Below, piece after piece: positions 8,900-18,058 of a DNA stretch of 62,756 bases. The position numbers and the translations under genes were made by a program. Location: NCBI RefSeq assembly GCF_004745485.1, contig NZ_RHFG01000024.1, forward strand, positions 1-62,756. Reading direction: 5' to 3'. This DNA is from Brevibacterium sp. S22 (GTDB lineage: Bacteria; Actinomycetota; Actinomycetes; Actinomycetales; Brevibacteriaceae). Position 1 is the stretch's first letter; the number at the start of each line of letters is the position of its first letter. The notes under the pieces are model-generated. The model was not told where the DNA came from. It was given only the letters and a program-made list of their open reading frames with translations, and did not search any database.

Positions 8900-11800
8900 C
8901 GGCCCTCAGGCTCCTCGAATTCGAGTTCGACGGACGAGTCGGCCTCATCCGCATCACCGTCCGCGCTATCGGCGCTGTCACCTTCCGCGCCGGCCCCGTC
9001 GGAACTGTCCCCGCGCTCCGATTCGTCCCACACCATCGTCGAGGTCAGGGTCTTCTGCCGGCTCGGGTTCTCGATCGACGTCGCCGCACCCACATAGGGT
9101 TCGATCGTCTGCAGCAGCTTCTGCGGAGTTGCGAGCACCATGTGGAAGCCGAACTCGATGAAGATGTCGAGCGCCATCCGCGTGTACCGCGTATCGGCCT
9201 TGTCGAAGGCTTCGTCGAGGATGATCGTGCCGTACTTCGAGATCGCTTCGTCCGGGTCGGCCAGCTGATAGCGCAGGGCCGCGGCCAGGCAGAAGATCAC
9301 GAGCTTCTGCTGCTGCCCGCCGGACATCGCCGCGCCCGAATCGTAGGTCGCATGCGCACGCCCATGGTCGTCGATCTCCTCGGCGAGGAAGCTCACATGC
9401 AGACGCGTGTCCAGGCACTGGGTCTTCCAGACCTTGTCGACGTGCTCGCTGGAGGCGAATCGGCGCATCACCTCGGCCAGGGTGTCGTACTTCTTCTCCG
9501 CGGTCTCCATATCGTCCTCGCCCCAGCTGCCGGCGGCGACGAAACGCAGATCGGCGATGAAGGCGTTGACGGTCTCCGACCGGCGGGTCTTGACCTTCAG
9601 CCGCAGGTACCGGTCCTCGTCGAACTGCGAGCGCAGCAGCGAGGAGTTGATCGGCGCGACCCGGTCCTCGATCTCGCGCGGGGCCGCGTGGATCTCGTTG
9701 AGCAGCTCACCGATGAGGTCTCGCGACCGCTGTTGGAGCAGCTCCCGGAACCGGTTCTCGTGATCGGGCAGACCGTGAGCCTCGATCTCATCGAGCATCG
9801 CCAGATACGCCCGACGATCGTCTACCTCAGCAGTGAGCTGGGACGACACCGATGGCCATGCGGCCTTGAACTCGGCGGCCAACCGGGTCACGGACTGACC
9901 GGCACGGCTCGCCTCGGCCTGCGCCCGGTCCTTCTCTTCCTGCAGCACCTGCGAGACCTGCTGGCCCACCTCGGCGAGGTTCTCCCGCTTGATGCTGCGT
10001 TGGATCTTCCGGAACCGCGCATCCAATTCCTCGCCGAGGTGGCCCTCCACCTCGGCGACGCGACCGGCGTTGACGTCATCCTCGATCCGGGTGATGTTCG
10101 AGCGCAGCCCCGTCGATTCCTCGTTCGCCCGACGCAAGGCATAGTCGGCCTCGGACCGGGCGGTCTCGGCCGAGTCCTTGACCGCCTTCGCCTCACGTTC
10201 GGCACCGATCGCCTGCTGCAGATCGCCGTCGGCGTCTTCGAGTTCGGACAGCTGACGTTCCAGTGACGCAACCTTCTCGGCAGCACCGTCGCGGTCGACG
10301 TCGCGCCAGGACTGTTCGCGGATGCCGGCGAGGATGCCGCGACGGCGGTGGGCCTGTGCGGTCTCGGCGTCGGCGGCAGCAACGATCCGCTCGGCCTCCG
10401 TGAGCTCCTTCTGCGCTTCCTTGAGGGATTCGACGAGCGCTTCGAGTTTGGCTTCCCGGTCGCCGAGGACCCATTGGCTGCGGTCGTCGATGGCGCGCCG
10501 GTCGTCTTTTTCGTACCGCGTGCGTGAGGTCTTGACCTGGCCTTTGACGGTGACGGCGCGCGGGTGGTCGTCGAGTTCGTCAGGATGGTCGACGCAGGCG
10601 AAGTCGAAGCGTTCGGACAGCGTGGACCGGACCCAGTCGCCGAACCCCGTGTCGGAGACGTGGACTTTGTTGACCAGTGACTTCTCGCTGCCGACGGGGC
10701 GTGGGCTCGGCACCTGGTGCGGGATCTCCTCGAAGACGAGGCGCCCGCGGATGCGGTGGGCGTCGACCCAGGTGCGCACCGCCGAAAGATTCTCCGAGCG
10801 GACGAGGACGGTCAGTGCGATCGGACGCAGCACGCGTTCGATGGCTCCGGTCCACCGGGCCTCGGCCGGGTCGACTTCGATGAGTTCGGCGGCGAACGGC
10901 AGAGCCTTCTCGCTCAGACCGGTGCCGGCGGCGAGTTCGGCTCTGATCGCCATGAGGTTGTTCGGCACGGTCGAACCGGACCGGCGCAGAGATTCGATTT
11001 CGCCCTCGAGGTCACGGACGCGAGCACGCGCCTGCGAGAACCGGTCGTGGTCGGCATGACTGGGTCCGGCGACCTGGGTGTCGTCGTCGAGGCTGGATGC
11101 GATCTGGGCCTGGAGTTCGGCGAATTCCGCGGCCGTGGTCGGGGCGTGCTCGATCCCGGCCTGCTCGAGCTGTCGGGCCAGCCCCGACCAGCGTTCGGCG
11201 ATGGCACGGCGTTCGGTCTCGGCGGTGTCGATGCGCTGCTGCAGGTGTTCGGCCTCGGAGCCGCCGAGCTCAAGAGTCGCCCGCCTGGCCAAGTCGTATT
11301 CGTCGACGGCGGCGGCGTAGTCGCGCCCCGCCCGATCGGCGGTGACTTCGAGTTCGACGATCTGCCGCGTCAGCGCTGACAGGTCGGAGCGGAGGATATC
11401 GAGCTCGCGCCGCTTCTGAAACGGCAGCAGGGCTTCGCTGAGCGCAATCGACTTCGCGGCAACGTCATTGGCGGTCTCGAAGCGGGAAGCGGCTTCACGC
11501 AGCTGGAGCAGATGGTCACGCTGTTTGCGCAGCTGAACGACATGGTCATGAGCGTCCTTGAGGTCACCGAACTGGGCGACCGCGGTCTCGGCGAGGTCGA
11601 AGGTCACCGGGGTCTCGAGCATGTGGTCGCGGAAGAGCCGGTCGAGGCTGTCGAGACTCTTCGCCGACTGCGTCTTGTGCAGCAGCTGGAGGGCGGATTC
11701 GTCGGCCATGCCGAAGGTCTTGCGCATCCGCGCATAGAACTTCCCGTGGTGGCCGTTCGAGGTGACGACAGCATCAGGATGGTCGGCCTTGAGTTTGCGG

Positions 11801-12375
11801 GTCTCGAGCCCGGACCGGGCATAGTGCTGAAGATCGGCGAGGTCGAGGTCCGTGCGCTCGAGAACGCAGGCGTCGGAGAGATCCGTCGCCTTCGTGCCCG
11901 AGCCCTTGATGAAGAAGAGCCGCGCCAGGGACAGTGGGCGGTCGGTGCCGTTGTCGTAGCGGAGGATGATGCCCGACCAGGTGGCGCGGGGTCGCAGGTA
12001 TTTGCTGACGACCCTGTCCTCCTCGGTGTCGGCGGTCCGGGTCCAGGCACCGCGGACGTAGCTGACGAGGCTGCGCTGGTCGAGCCTGGCACCGGCGGTC
12101 TGGGCGGCGACGTTGAAGCGCAGCCACTTGTCCGGGGTGAGGACGGCTGCGATGCCGTCGAGGAGGGACGACTTGCCCGAGCCGGAGGGCCCGGTGATGA
12201 GGTGGCCCTTGTGGGAGACGGGGATGCGGTGGATATCCGCATCGAAGGTGCCCCAGTTCGCGATCTGGATCTCGCTCAGCCGCCACTGGCTGCCGACATC
12301 GGGACGATTCGCCCCGCGGGCGCGCGCCTGATCAGCGACGAAGGCCGCGTCGAGCGGGAAGAGTGCTTCGGTCAC
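8896..12375 (-). CDS. jetC: Wadjet SMC-like ATPase JetC
   Basis: 1159 aa. The SMC/MukB-like motor that, with JetA and JetB, extrudes DNA loops on circular plasmids. Walker A is GPSGSGKS (62-69), the ABC signature SGGQQQKLVIF begins at 1018, and Walker B IILDEAF ends at 1057. Between them lie two long Glu/Arg/Ala-rich coiled-coil stretches around a hinge-like segment, the SMC plan. The last 40 or so residues are a strongly acidic Asp/Ser/Glu tail, not needed in the family as far as I know. ATGA overlaps (4 nt) link it to jetB upstream and jetD downstream. Confidence 0.95.
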   Translation of the reverse strand: MTEALFPLDAAFVADQARARGANRPDVGSQWRLSEIQIANWGTFDADIHRIPVSHKGHLITGPSGSGKSSLLDGIAAVLTPDKWLRFNVAAQTAGARLDQRSLVSYVRGAWTRTADTEEDRVVSKYLRPRATWSGIILRYDNGTDRPLSLARLFFIKGSGTKATDLSDACVLERTDLDLADLQHYARSGLETRKLKADHPDAVVTSNGHHGKFYARMRKTFGMADESALQLLHKTQSAKSLDSLDRLFRDHMLETPVTFDLAETAVAQFGDLKDAHDHVVQLRKQRDHLLQLREAASRFETANDVAAKSIALSEALLPFQKRRELDILRSDLSALTRQIVELEVTADRAGRDYAAAVDEYDLARRATLELGGSEAEHLQQRIDTAETERRAIAERWSGLARQLEQAGIEHAPTTAAEFAELQAQIASSLDDDTQVAGPSHADHDRFSQARARVRDLEGEIESLRRSGSTVPNNLMAIRAELAAGTGLSEKALPFAAELIEVDPAEARWTGAIERVLRPIALTVLVRSENLSAVRTWVDAHRIRGRLVFEEIPHQVPSPRPVGSEKSLVNKVHVSDTGFGDWVRSTLSERFDFACVDHPDELDDHPRAVTVKGQVKTSRTRYEKDDRRAIDDRSQWVLGDREAKLEALVESLKEAQKELTEAERIVAAADAETAQAHRRRGILAGIREQSWRDVDRDGAAEKVASLERQLSELEDADGDLQQAIGAEREAKAVKDSAETARSEADYALRRANEESTGLRSNITRIEDDVNAGRVAEVEGHLGEELDARFRKIQRSIKRENLAEVGQQVSQVLQEEKDRAQAEASRAGQSVTRLAAEFKAAWPSVSSQLTAEVDDRRAYLAMLDEIEAHGLPDHENRFRELLQQRSRDLIGELLNEIHAAPREIEDRVAPINSSLLRSQFDEDRYLRLKVKTRRSETVNAFIADLRFVAAGSWGEDDMETAEKKYDTLAEVMRRFASSEHVDKVWKTQCLDTRLHVSFLAEEIDDHGRAHATYDSGAAMSGGQQQKLVIFCLAAALRYQLADPDEAISKYGTIILDEAFDKADTRYTRMALDIFIEFGFHMVLATPQKLLQTIEPYVGAATSIENPSRQKTLTSTMVWDESERGDSSDGAGAEGDSADSADGDADEADSSVELEFEEPEGR
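10031..10058. repeat. Facing pair of dispersed motifs (perfect inverted repeat)
   Basis: tcgccgaggtgg (10031-10042), a 4-nt loop and ccacctcggcga (10047-10058) form a perfect 12-bp hairpin inside the jetC coding region (protein segment VAEVEGHLGEE). Two copies of the window-wide motif face each other. Confidence 0.9.
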
Positions 12376-13214
12376 GCGTCGTCCTCCTGTGTGTCAGCCT
12401 CCGCGCCGGCGCCGGAATCGCCCACAGCACCATCGCCGGCATCGGCGTCGCCTTCACCAGCATCACCGAGACCCTCACCGGCATCGGTCTCACCTGCGGC
12501 GATGCGTTCGTAGACGGCGATGAGTTCACGCACTCGGTCCTCGTCGATGAGGAACTTCACCATCGGTGAGATCTCGAACCGATCCTCGCCGGCCTTGTGC
12601 AGCACGCGCAGCCGGTTGCTCATCCGCGACCACGCGCCGTTGAGGTTGCGCTGGAACGTCGATTCGTCGCCGGTGCGGTAGATCGCGAGCCTCTCGTAGA
12701 CCTCCTCACGGTCGACGATGACACGCTTCTCACCGGGTGCGGCGAGCAGCAGCTGCCGCAGCACCAGCAGCATCGCAGTGTCGAGGAAGGTCAGCCGTTC
12801 GCTGCGCACCGCGGCCGGGGCATCGATCTCGTCGGTGACGATCTTGCGGGTGAACGCGAACTCGTCGACACGGTCGATGACGAGGTCGAGGAACAGGTCG
12901 TGCAGGCGTGAGCGCACGAGCCCTTCGTCGGCCACGAGCGCCGTCCACAGCTGCGGGCTCTGCACCCCGGAGACATAAGGTCCCTTGAGCAGTTCGAGCA
13001 GCACTCGCCGGGTCCGCTCCCCCAGGGTCCCGGTGTCACCGGACCACAGTCCGGACGGGTTGTGGTCGACACCGTCCCCGAAATCGGCGGATTCCCTCGC
13101 CGAGGCGGCCCCCACCTCGGCGAGTGCCCTGCCGTCACCGGCCGGTGAGGTCGGGTGGGCACCGGTCCGGGCGGTCGCCTCGGCGGTGGGTTCGGTGTGG
13201 TCGGTGGGGCTCAT
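12372..13214 (-). CDS. jetB: Wadjet subunit JetB (DUF4194)
   Basis: 280 aa. JetB is the MukE-like kleisin-associated subunit that bridges JetA and the JetC heads. The DUF4194 core (about residues 60-230) contains LLKGPYVSG, LFLDLVIDRVDEFAF and VDREEVYERLAIY. Both ends are low-complexity: an Ala/Gly/Ser-rich N-terminus that carries a facing pair of the dispersed motif (13096-13124), and a C-terminal Gly/Asp/Ala tail. Overlaps jetA and jetC by 4 nt each. Confidence 0.92.
   Translation of the reverse strand: MSPTDHTEPTAEATARTGAHPTSPAGDGRALAEVGAASARESADFGDGVDHNPSGLWSGDTGTLGERTRRVLLELLKGPYVSGVQSPQLWTALVADEGLVRSRLHDLFLDLVIDRVDEFAFTRKIVTDEIDAPAAVRSERLTFLDTAMLLVLRQLLLAAPGEKRVIVDREEVYERLAIYRTGDESTFQRNLNGAWSRMSNRLRVLHKAGEDRFEISPMVKFLIDEDRVRELIAVYERIAAGETDAGEGLGDAGEGDADAGDGAVGDSGAGAEADTQEDDA
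13096..13124. repeat. Facing pair of dispersed motifs (13-bp hairpin)
   Basis: ctcgccgaggcgg (13096-13108), loop ccc, and ccacctcggcgag (13112-13124) pair with one C/A mismatch. They sit in the low-complexity N-terminal extension of jetB, where the protein imposes little constraint. Confidence 0.9.
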
Positions 13215-14674
13215 AGGGTGATGCCTTCGGTGAAGTAGTGGCGTCGGATCGTGGCGGTGCGGGCGATGCCGTCGACGCCGGACCAGGTGAGGATTTCGCG
13301 GTTGCCGACGTCGACGTGACCGTAGGTGCTGGCCAGGGACAGCAGCCCGACGACGCTGGCCAGGCCTTGGGTGGCGGGGAAGGTCTCGAGCACTTCAGCG
13401 ACGGAGGCCTCGTGGGAACTCGTGACGACGGAGTTGATGTTCTCGGTCAGCTCAGCGAAGTCGATTTCGGACTCGCGGGCGACGGCGATGAGTTCGGCGA
13501 AGTCGATCTCGGATTCGGCGGCCTCGCCGAGTTCGTCACCGGCGTTGAACTCCTCGGGGTCATGGAGGATGACTTCGCCGACGCTGCCCAGGGACACGCT
13601 CGAGAGTTCGAGGTCGATGCCGATCTCGTCGTAGGGTTTGAGTTCCTGAGACACCGGTGCTGCCGCGGCCAGGCCCTCTTGGAGGAGGGTGCGCATGACG
13701 CGGTCGCGTTGGAATTCGTGGGAGTGGACGTAGCGGCGCAGGCCCCGGGCGAATTCGGTGAGGATGTCCGAGACCTCGTGGGAGCCGTCCTTCATCTGCC
13801 GCATCAGGGTGCGCAGGGACCGGCGGGTGGCCAGCGACAGGGTGGCGGAGAAGTCGCGGTCGAGGATGGCGGCGATGTCGTCGTCGAAGGCCGCGGACTG
13901 TTCGGGGTCGCGCACGAGCGCGGAGAAGGCTGCGAAGGTGCGGCCCTCATCGGAGGATTCGATGAGGTCGACGCCGCGGAAGACCTCGTCGAGGACCTGG
14001 GACTGGGAGTCCTCGGCGGCGAGGATCGAGATCCGCAGTTCCTGGTTGAGCTCTTCGAAGCGGGCGCGCACGCGAGCGAAGTCGGCCGGCAGCCCCTGGG
14101 CCTGCTGGAGGATGTCGGAGACGCGTTCGTTCGCCCGCCTGCGGTCGAGGACGACTGAGCGCGGATCGCCGCGGCGGACCCGTGCGATCTCGGCGTCGAT
14201 GCGGTCGCGTTCGGCGCGCAGGGCGGCCAGTCGGCGGGAGCTGTCCGGGTCGGTGTCGATGGCCAGCTGGTGCACGGACTGGGCGAGGCTGACCAGCCGG
14301 GATTCGGTGGCGGTCTGCGGTGGGGTGCGCAGCTGTTCGAGCATGCGGATGGCGTCGAAGCCGGCGGCGGAGAGTTCGTAGGTCTCGCCTCTGGCCGAGG
14401 TGGCGGGACGGCGGACGAGGATCTCGGCGCGCCGCCAGTCATCGCAGTAGGCCTTCGCGGTGCGCAGCGAGAGGTCGAAATGGTCGCGCAGCTCTTCGAG
14501 GTCGGCGTCGATGCTCTCGTGCAGGTCCTCGGTGTTCATCCGGGTTCCCGGGCGGCCCAGGTGGGTGTCGAGGGTTCCGGCCATGACGGCGAGGTTGTCG
14601 GCCCGGAGCATGCGCAGGGTGGCATTCGACTCGAGCAGGCGCCGGTAGGCGAGCGCGGATGACAGGGCGGACAT
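13211..14674 (-). CDS. jetA: Wadjet subunit JetA (DUF3375)
   Basis: 487 aa. JetA is the MukF-like kleisin of the complex. The conserved DUF3375 opening ALAYRRLLESNATLRMLRAD is intact, followed by the winged-helix region and a long helical middle. ATG 14674 is preferred; an in-frame GTG 6 nt earlier (14680) is equally close to the weak agaga ribosome-binding site. The acidic segment near residues 390-415 contains ESEIDFAEL twice, from a 42-bp tandem duplication (13450 onward). It starts 45 bp after the helicase gene on the same strand and overlaps jetB by 4 nt. Confidence 0.93.
   Translation of the reverse strand: MSALSSALAYRRLLESNATLRMLRADNLAVMAGTLDTHLGRPGTRMNTEDLHESIDADLEELRDHFDLSLRTAKAYCDDWRRAEILVRRPATSARGETYELSAAGFDAIRMLEQLRTPPQTATESRLVSLAQSVHQLAIDTDPDSSRRLAALRAERDRIDAEIARVRRGDPRSVVLDRRRANERVSDILQQAQGLPADFARVRARFEELNQELRISILAAEDSQSQVLDEVFRGVDLIESSDEGRTFAAFSALVRDPEQSAAFDDDIAAILDRDFSATLSLATRRSLRTLMRQMKDGSHEVSDILTEFARGLRRYVHSHEFQRDRVMRTLLQEGLAAAAPVSQELKPYDEIGIDLELSSVSLGSVGEVILHDPEEFNAGDELGEAAESEIDFAELIAVARESEIDFAELTENINSVVTSSHEASVAEVLETFPATQGLASVVGLLSLASTYGHVDVGNREILTWSGVDGIARTATIRRHYFTEGITL
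13450..13518 (-). repeat. 42-bp-period tandem duplication inside jetA
   Basis: agctcagcgaagtcgatttc at 13450 recurs as agttcggcgaagtcgatctc at 13492 with a period of 42 bp and a few substitutions. It duplicates the peptide ESEIDFAEL in frame. Confidence 0.85.
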
Positions 14675-14719
14675 ACGCACTATTCTCTGCGCCCGGGCGG
14701 GTGTGCGCCAATTCCGCGT

Positions 14720-17560
14720 TCAACGCCAGCGCATGCGCAGCACTGAGGTCAGCCCCCAGGGATCGCCTCCACGCACGGCCACGAGGACACCGGCTCCATC
14801 GGGATTGCGGGTGTAGACGGGATCGCCTCCTCCGATCCATGTGTCCCAGGCTGCGGCGAAGACCATCGCACGGTCCTTCTTCGTCCCCAGCACAGTAGGC
14901 ACACCCACCCAGATCGGTGCGTCTTCCTGGGCGGCGGCGATCCCCCACCGCATTCGGGTCCACCAACCGCACAGCCCGTGAACGTGGCTCGGCAGTCGCC
15001 AGCACGGCAGCAGATACCGCGGATCGCCGATCGGTGACACCGCTTCGTCGAGGGCGAGGGCGAAGACCTCCGCCGAGGCGGGATCCGCATCGAGGTGGCA
15101 CCGCAGGTCACCGTGTGAGTCGATCGCCATCCGGACGGCGTCGGCACCGGCGCTGCTCAGTTCGAGGGTGTGAAGCGCCTCGGCGAGGGCACCGGCGATC
15201 TGTGCAACGGTCGGGGCGGCACCGTAGACGTGTTGTCTGCGGCCGCCGGCCACGGCGAGAAGCACCGGCAGACTCACCAGCAGACCGGCGGCGATGAGGC
15301 CGAAGACCCAGGCTGCGGCTCCGCCGCTCAGCATTGCCGCCGTGAGTATGAGGAGTCCCACCGCTGCCCACACGATGACGACCGGAGCGCGCACAGTGAA
15401 GGGAAGGATCGCGCCGGGGTCGCCGTCGGCGTGCCGCGGCATCGGGATGATGCCCTCGCCTTCGGCACCATCGGTGCTGTCGGAGGCCGTCCCGGTGCGA
15501 GCGCCCTCGGGCACGGCACGGTCGGTGCCGGCGGCGACGATGCGCACGGATCGCAGCTCTTCGTCTCGATAGTCGGCGCCGACATTCCACCGTTCGGCCA
15601 CCTCGGCGCGGGATTGGGACCTGCGGGTCATGCGCGCATTGATGGCGTCGATATCGTCCTCGGGCGGGTGGAACGGTGAGAATGCGGGATCGATATGGGC
15701 GACGCCGTCGACGATCTCACCGCTTGAGTCAGTGCCGAAGAAGCCGTCGTGTTTGCGGACGAGGCGGCTCCAATCCTGGCCTCCGCGCGGGTGGTCCGGG
15801 CTGATGCACACGACGGTCCAGTTCAATGCGACCTTGTCCGCCCACTTCGGGTCCTCGCGCAGCGCCCGGCCGCGGGTCTGCGTCACAGCGGTCGGGGTGG
15901 TCGCGCTGGTGAGGTCGATGAGTCCGGTCACGGCCGGCGCGTCCCATCCCTCCCCGAGAAGCGCCCGGGTGCCGATGAGCACCTGCGCCGACCCGGAGAT
16001 GAAGAACGAGGTCACGTACGGCACCCAGTCACGGCTCGTCCAGCGCCCGTCGACGCGGCTGATCCCGGCGACGGGATCGGTGACGCTCAGTCGGGCGGCC
16101 AGATCCGCATCGTCGACGGCGATGTGGTCGATCAGCGCGCGCAGGACACCCGGTTCTCCCGCGACGGTGCGCCCGGAGACGAGCAGCGGGTGCAGACGTG
16201 CCGTCTGGGCGTCGGCGGCCAAGGTCTCCAAGGTCAGGAGTGCGGATCCGGACCGTTCGTCGAGGACGTCGCGGACGTCGGCGGCCAAGGTCGCGGTCGC
16301 GGACTCGAAATCGCAGAGGACGAGCATCCGCAGGTGATCTCCCAGAGTTGCGGCTTCGGCGGAGACGATGTCGACGCAGGCGCTCGGCTTCGACGCCGAG
16401 TGGGACAGGACCCGATCGGTCGGGGATCGGCCGGCGATGATTCCATGGCGGCTCCAGCGGTGGCCGATCGCGGGCAGTCGGCGTCGGATCTCCTCGGCGA
16501 GGTCCTGGTCAGATGGGGCATCGGAGACGAGCAGGTGGTGGCGCATCCAGTCTTCGACGAGTCGGGCCCAATCGTCGGGATCGGGGTCTCGGCGGTGCTG
16601 TTCGCCGGGTCGGGCTCCGGGCGGCAGGCGAAGCAGATCGGCGTGGTGGAGGCGCAGCGCCGCATCACAGAGCTCGGGGCGCTGCCGGCTCATGGTCTGC
16701 CAGCTCACCGATTCGGCACGGTCGCCGAGGAAACGTCGGTCCACCCATTCGAGCAGACCGATCGTTCCCTGGTCAGGGTCGAGGATGCCGGTGATGAACT
16801 CGGAGTGCCGTTCTGCCTGCGCTGCGAGCCAGTCCTGTTCCTGTCGAGTGGGTTCGGTCACCCAGACGAGGTCCGCGAAGGGGACGAGGTCGCCTTCTTT
16901 GACGAGTGCGGGGATGGACGCGGAGTAGCGGATGGCGGAAAAGAGGTCGGTGACGAGTTCACGCTGTCTGTTCGACATCGTCGCCGGTGGGGTGGCGGTG
17001 AGTCCGAGCACCCAGATGTCGGGCAGCAATGCGAGCAGGTCTGACAGCAGGCGCCCCCAGACTTCGAGCAGGTGGTGGCATTCGTCGAGGATGAGCAGCA
17101 TCGGACCGGCTGCGACGAGGTTGTCGACGAGGGCCCGACCGCCGGGGGCCAGGGAGTCGAGCAGGCTGTGCTGGCTCCCGGCAGCACGGTCGTCCTCCGG
17201 TTCCCGATCCGCGTCGAAGACGGCCAGGGACTGATAGGTCAGGGCGGTGAAGGTCTCGGTGAGATCACGTGTATGTCCGGCAGGAGGACGACCCCCGCCG
17301 AGGCGGTCCCATACCTTGGCCCACTGACCTTGGATCGCCGTATTCGGGGCGAAGGCCACGACGCGTTCGACGAGGTTCCGGTCGAGCAGATGAGTCGCGT
17401 ACTCGATCCCGACACGGGTCTTTCCAGCGCCCGGCGGCAGAACGATCCACGACCGGCGCTCGTCGACATCCGTCCCCTCACGCAGGGTCGCGAGTGCTTC
17501 TCCCTGGTGACGACGCAGTGATGGCCGGGTCGCCGTCGTCTCCCGCACGTTCTCAGCCAT
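14720..17560 (-). CDS. SF2 DECH-box helicase with two C-terminal membrane segments
   Basis: 946 aa from ATG 17560. Superfamily 2 motifs are in order: RRHQGEAL (Q-like), PPGAGKTR (motif I, 42-49), DECH (159-162), LTATPP (187-192), and in the C-terminal RecA domain GTRALLGEGWDAP and TQTRGRALR (motif VI). Unusually, residues about 725-773 form two hydrophobic segments typical of a membrane hairpin, followed by a 170-residue soluble domain with many Trp residues that I do not recognise. It overlaps the yjbR-like gene by 8 nt and ends 45 bp before jetA, so it may be expressed with Wadjet. A link in function is inference. An upstream in-frame extension to 17680 lies inside the yjbR-like gene and is rejected. 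Confidence 0.85.
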   Translation of the reverse strand: MAENVRETTATRPSLRRHQGEALATLREGTDVDERRSWIVLPPGAGKTRVGIEYATHLLDRNLVERVVAFAPNTAIQGQWAKVWDRLGGGRPPAGHTRDLTETFTALTYQSLAVFDADREPEDDRAAGSQHSLLDSLAPGGRALVDNLVAAGPMLLILDECHHLLEVWGRLLSDLLALLPDIWVLGLTATPPATMSNRQRELVTDLFSAIRYSASIPALVKEGDLVPFADLVWVTEPTRQEQDWLAAQAERHSEFITGILDPDQGTIGLLEWVDRRFLGDRAESVSWQTMSRQRPELCDAALRLHHADLLRLPPGARPGEQHRRDPDPDDWARLVEDWMRHHLLVSDAPSDQDLAEEIRRRLPAIGHRWSRHGIIAGRSPTDRVLSHSASKPSACVDIVSAEAATLGDHLRMLVLCDFESATATLAADVRDVLDERSGSALLTLETLAADAQTARLHPLLVSGRTVAGEPGVLRALIDHIAVDDADLAARLSVTDPVAGISRVDGRWTSRDWVPYVTSFFISGSAQVLIGTRALLGEGWDAPAVTGLIDLTSATTPTAVTQTRGRALREDPKWADKVALNWTVVCISPDHPRGGQDWSRLVRKHDGFFGTDSSGEIVDGVAHIDPAFSPFHPPEDDIDAINARMTRRSQSRAEVAERWNVGADYRDEELRSVRIVAAGTDRAVPEGARTGTASDSTDGAEGEGIIPMPRHADGDPGAILPFTVRAPVVIVWAAVGLLILTAAMLSGGAAAWVFGLIAAGLLVSLPVLLAVAGGRRQHVYGAAPTVAQIAGALAEALHTLELSSAGADAVRMAIDSHGDLRCHLDADPASAEVFALALDEAVSPIGDPRYLLPCWRLPSHVHGLCGWWTRMRWGIAAAQEDAPIWVGVPTVLGTKKDRAMVFAAAWDTWIGGGDPVYTRNPDGAGVLVAVRGGDPWGLTSVLRMRWR

Positions 17561-18005
17561 CGCCGCGCCCACCGAAGGTGTCCGGGTCAACGGGTCGATC
17601 TTTTTTCGGCATCTTCGCCACGACAAGACAGTAGGACTCGAGAACGAGGTCGTGGAGAAGGTCCGGGTCCAGCCGGTCACGGTCGCGGTGACTCACATCG
17701 TCATCAGCACCATGTTCACCGTCGGGCACGGTGTGGATCGCTGCCCCTGTGACGGTGACCCAGTGCTTCTTGTTCATGTGATAGCCGGGAGAGATCTCCG
17801 CATAGGCGTCACGCAGCACCTCACCGTCGAGGGGGTCGATCTTGAGATTGAGGCTCGGGGTCCCGCGCAGCTCGAAGGCCATCATGAACATCTTCCCGCG
17901 CACCTTGTAGACGGCATTGTCCGGACCGAACGGGTGGTCGATCTCAACCGAAGGGTACTGCATGGCCTGCTCATCGGCCAGAAGGAGCACTGTATCGGGT
18001 TCCAT
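17553..18005 (-). CDS. MmcQ/YjbR family DNA-binding protein
   Basis: 150 aa. Belongs to the MmcQ/YjbR (DUF419) family, small proteins with a CyaY-like fold often described as DNA-binding; the biological role is unclear. Evidence: NAVYKVRGKMFMMAFEL, LNLKIDP and the family hallmark GYHMNKKHWVTV. The C-terminal third is Asp/His-rich. It starts the minus-strand run leading into the helicase (8-nt overlap ATGGCTGA) and the Wadjet genes, and is divergent from the asparaginase gene with 53 bp between starts. Confidence 0.85.
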   Translation of the reverse strand: MEPDTVLLLADEQAMQYPSVEIDHPFGPDNAVYKVRGKMFMMAFELRGTPSLNLKIDPLDGEVLRDAYAEISPGYHMNKKHWVTVTGAAIHTVPDGEHGADDDVSHRDRDRLDPDLLHDLVLESYCLVVAKMPKKDRPVDPDTFGGRGDG

Positions 18006-18058
18006 GCGTGGAGGTTAGCAAACGGCACTGACTCGAGACCTGACGATAGACTCGAATC

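Noticed and set aside
10031..10058. Hairpin as a transcription terminator
   Set aside because: It is in the middle of jetC with no T-tract; it is a facing pair of the dispersed motif.
14681..14719. Separate promoter between helicase and jetA
   Set aside because: The 45-bp gap shows no -35/-10 pair; co-transcription is simpler, but it is not proved.
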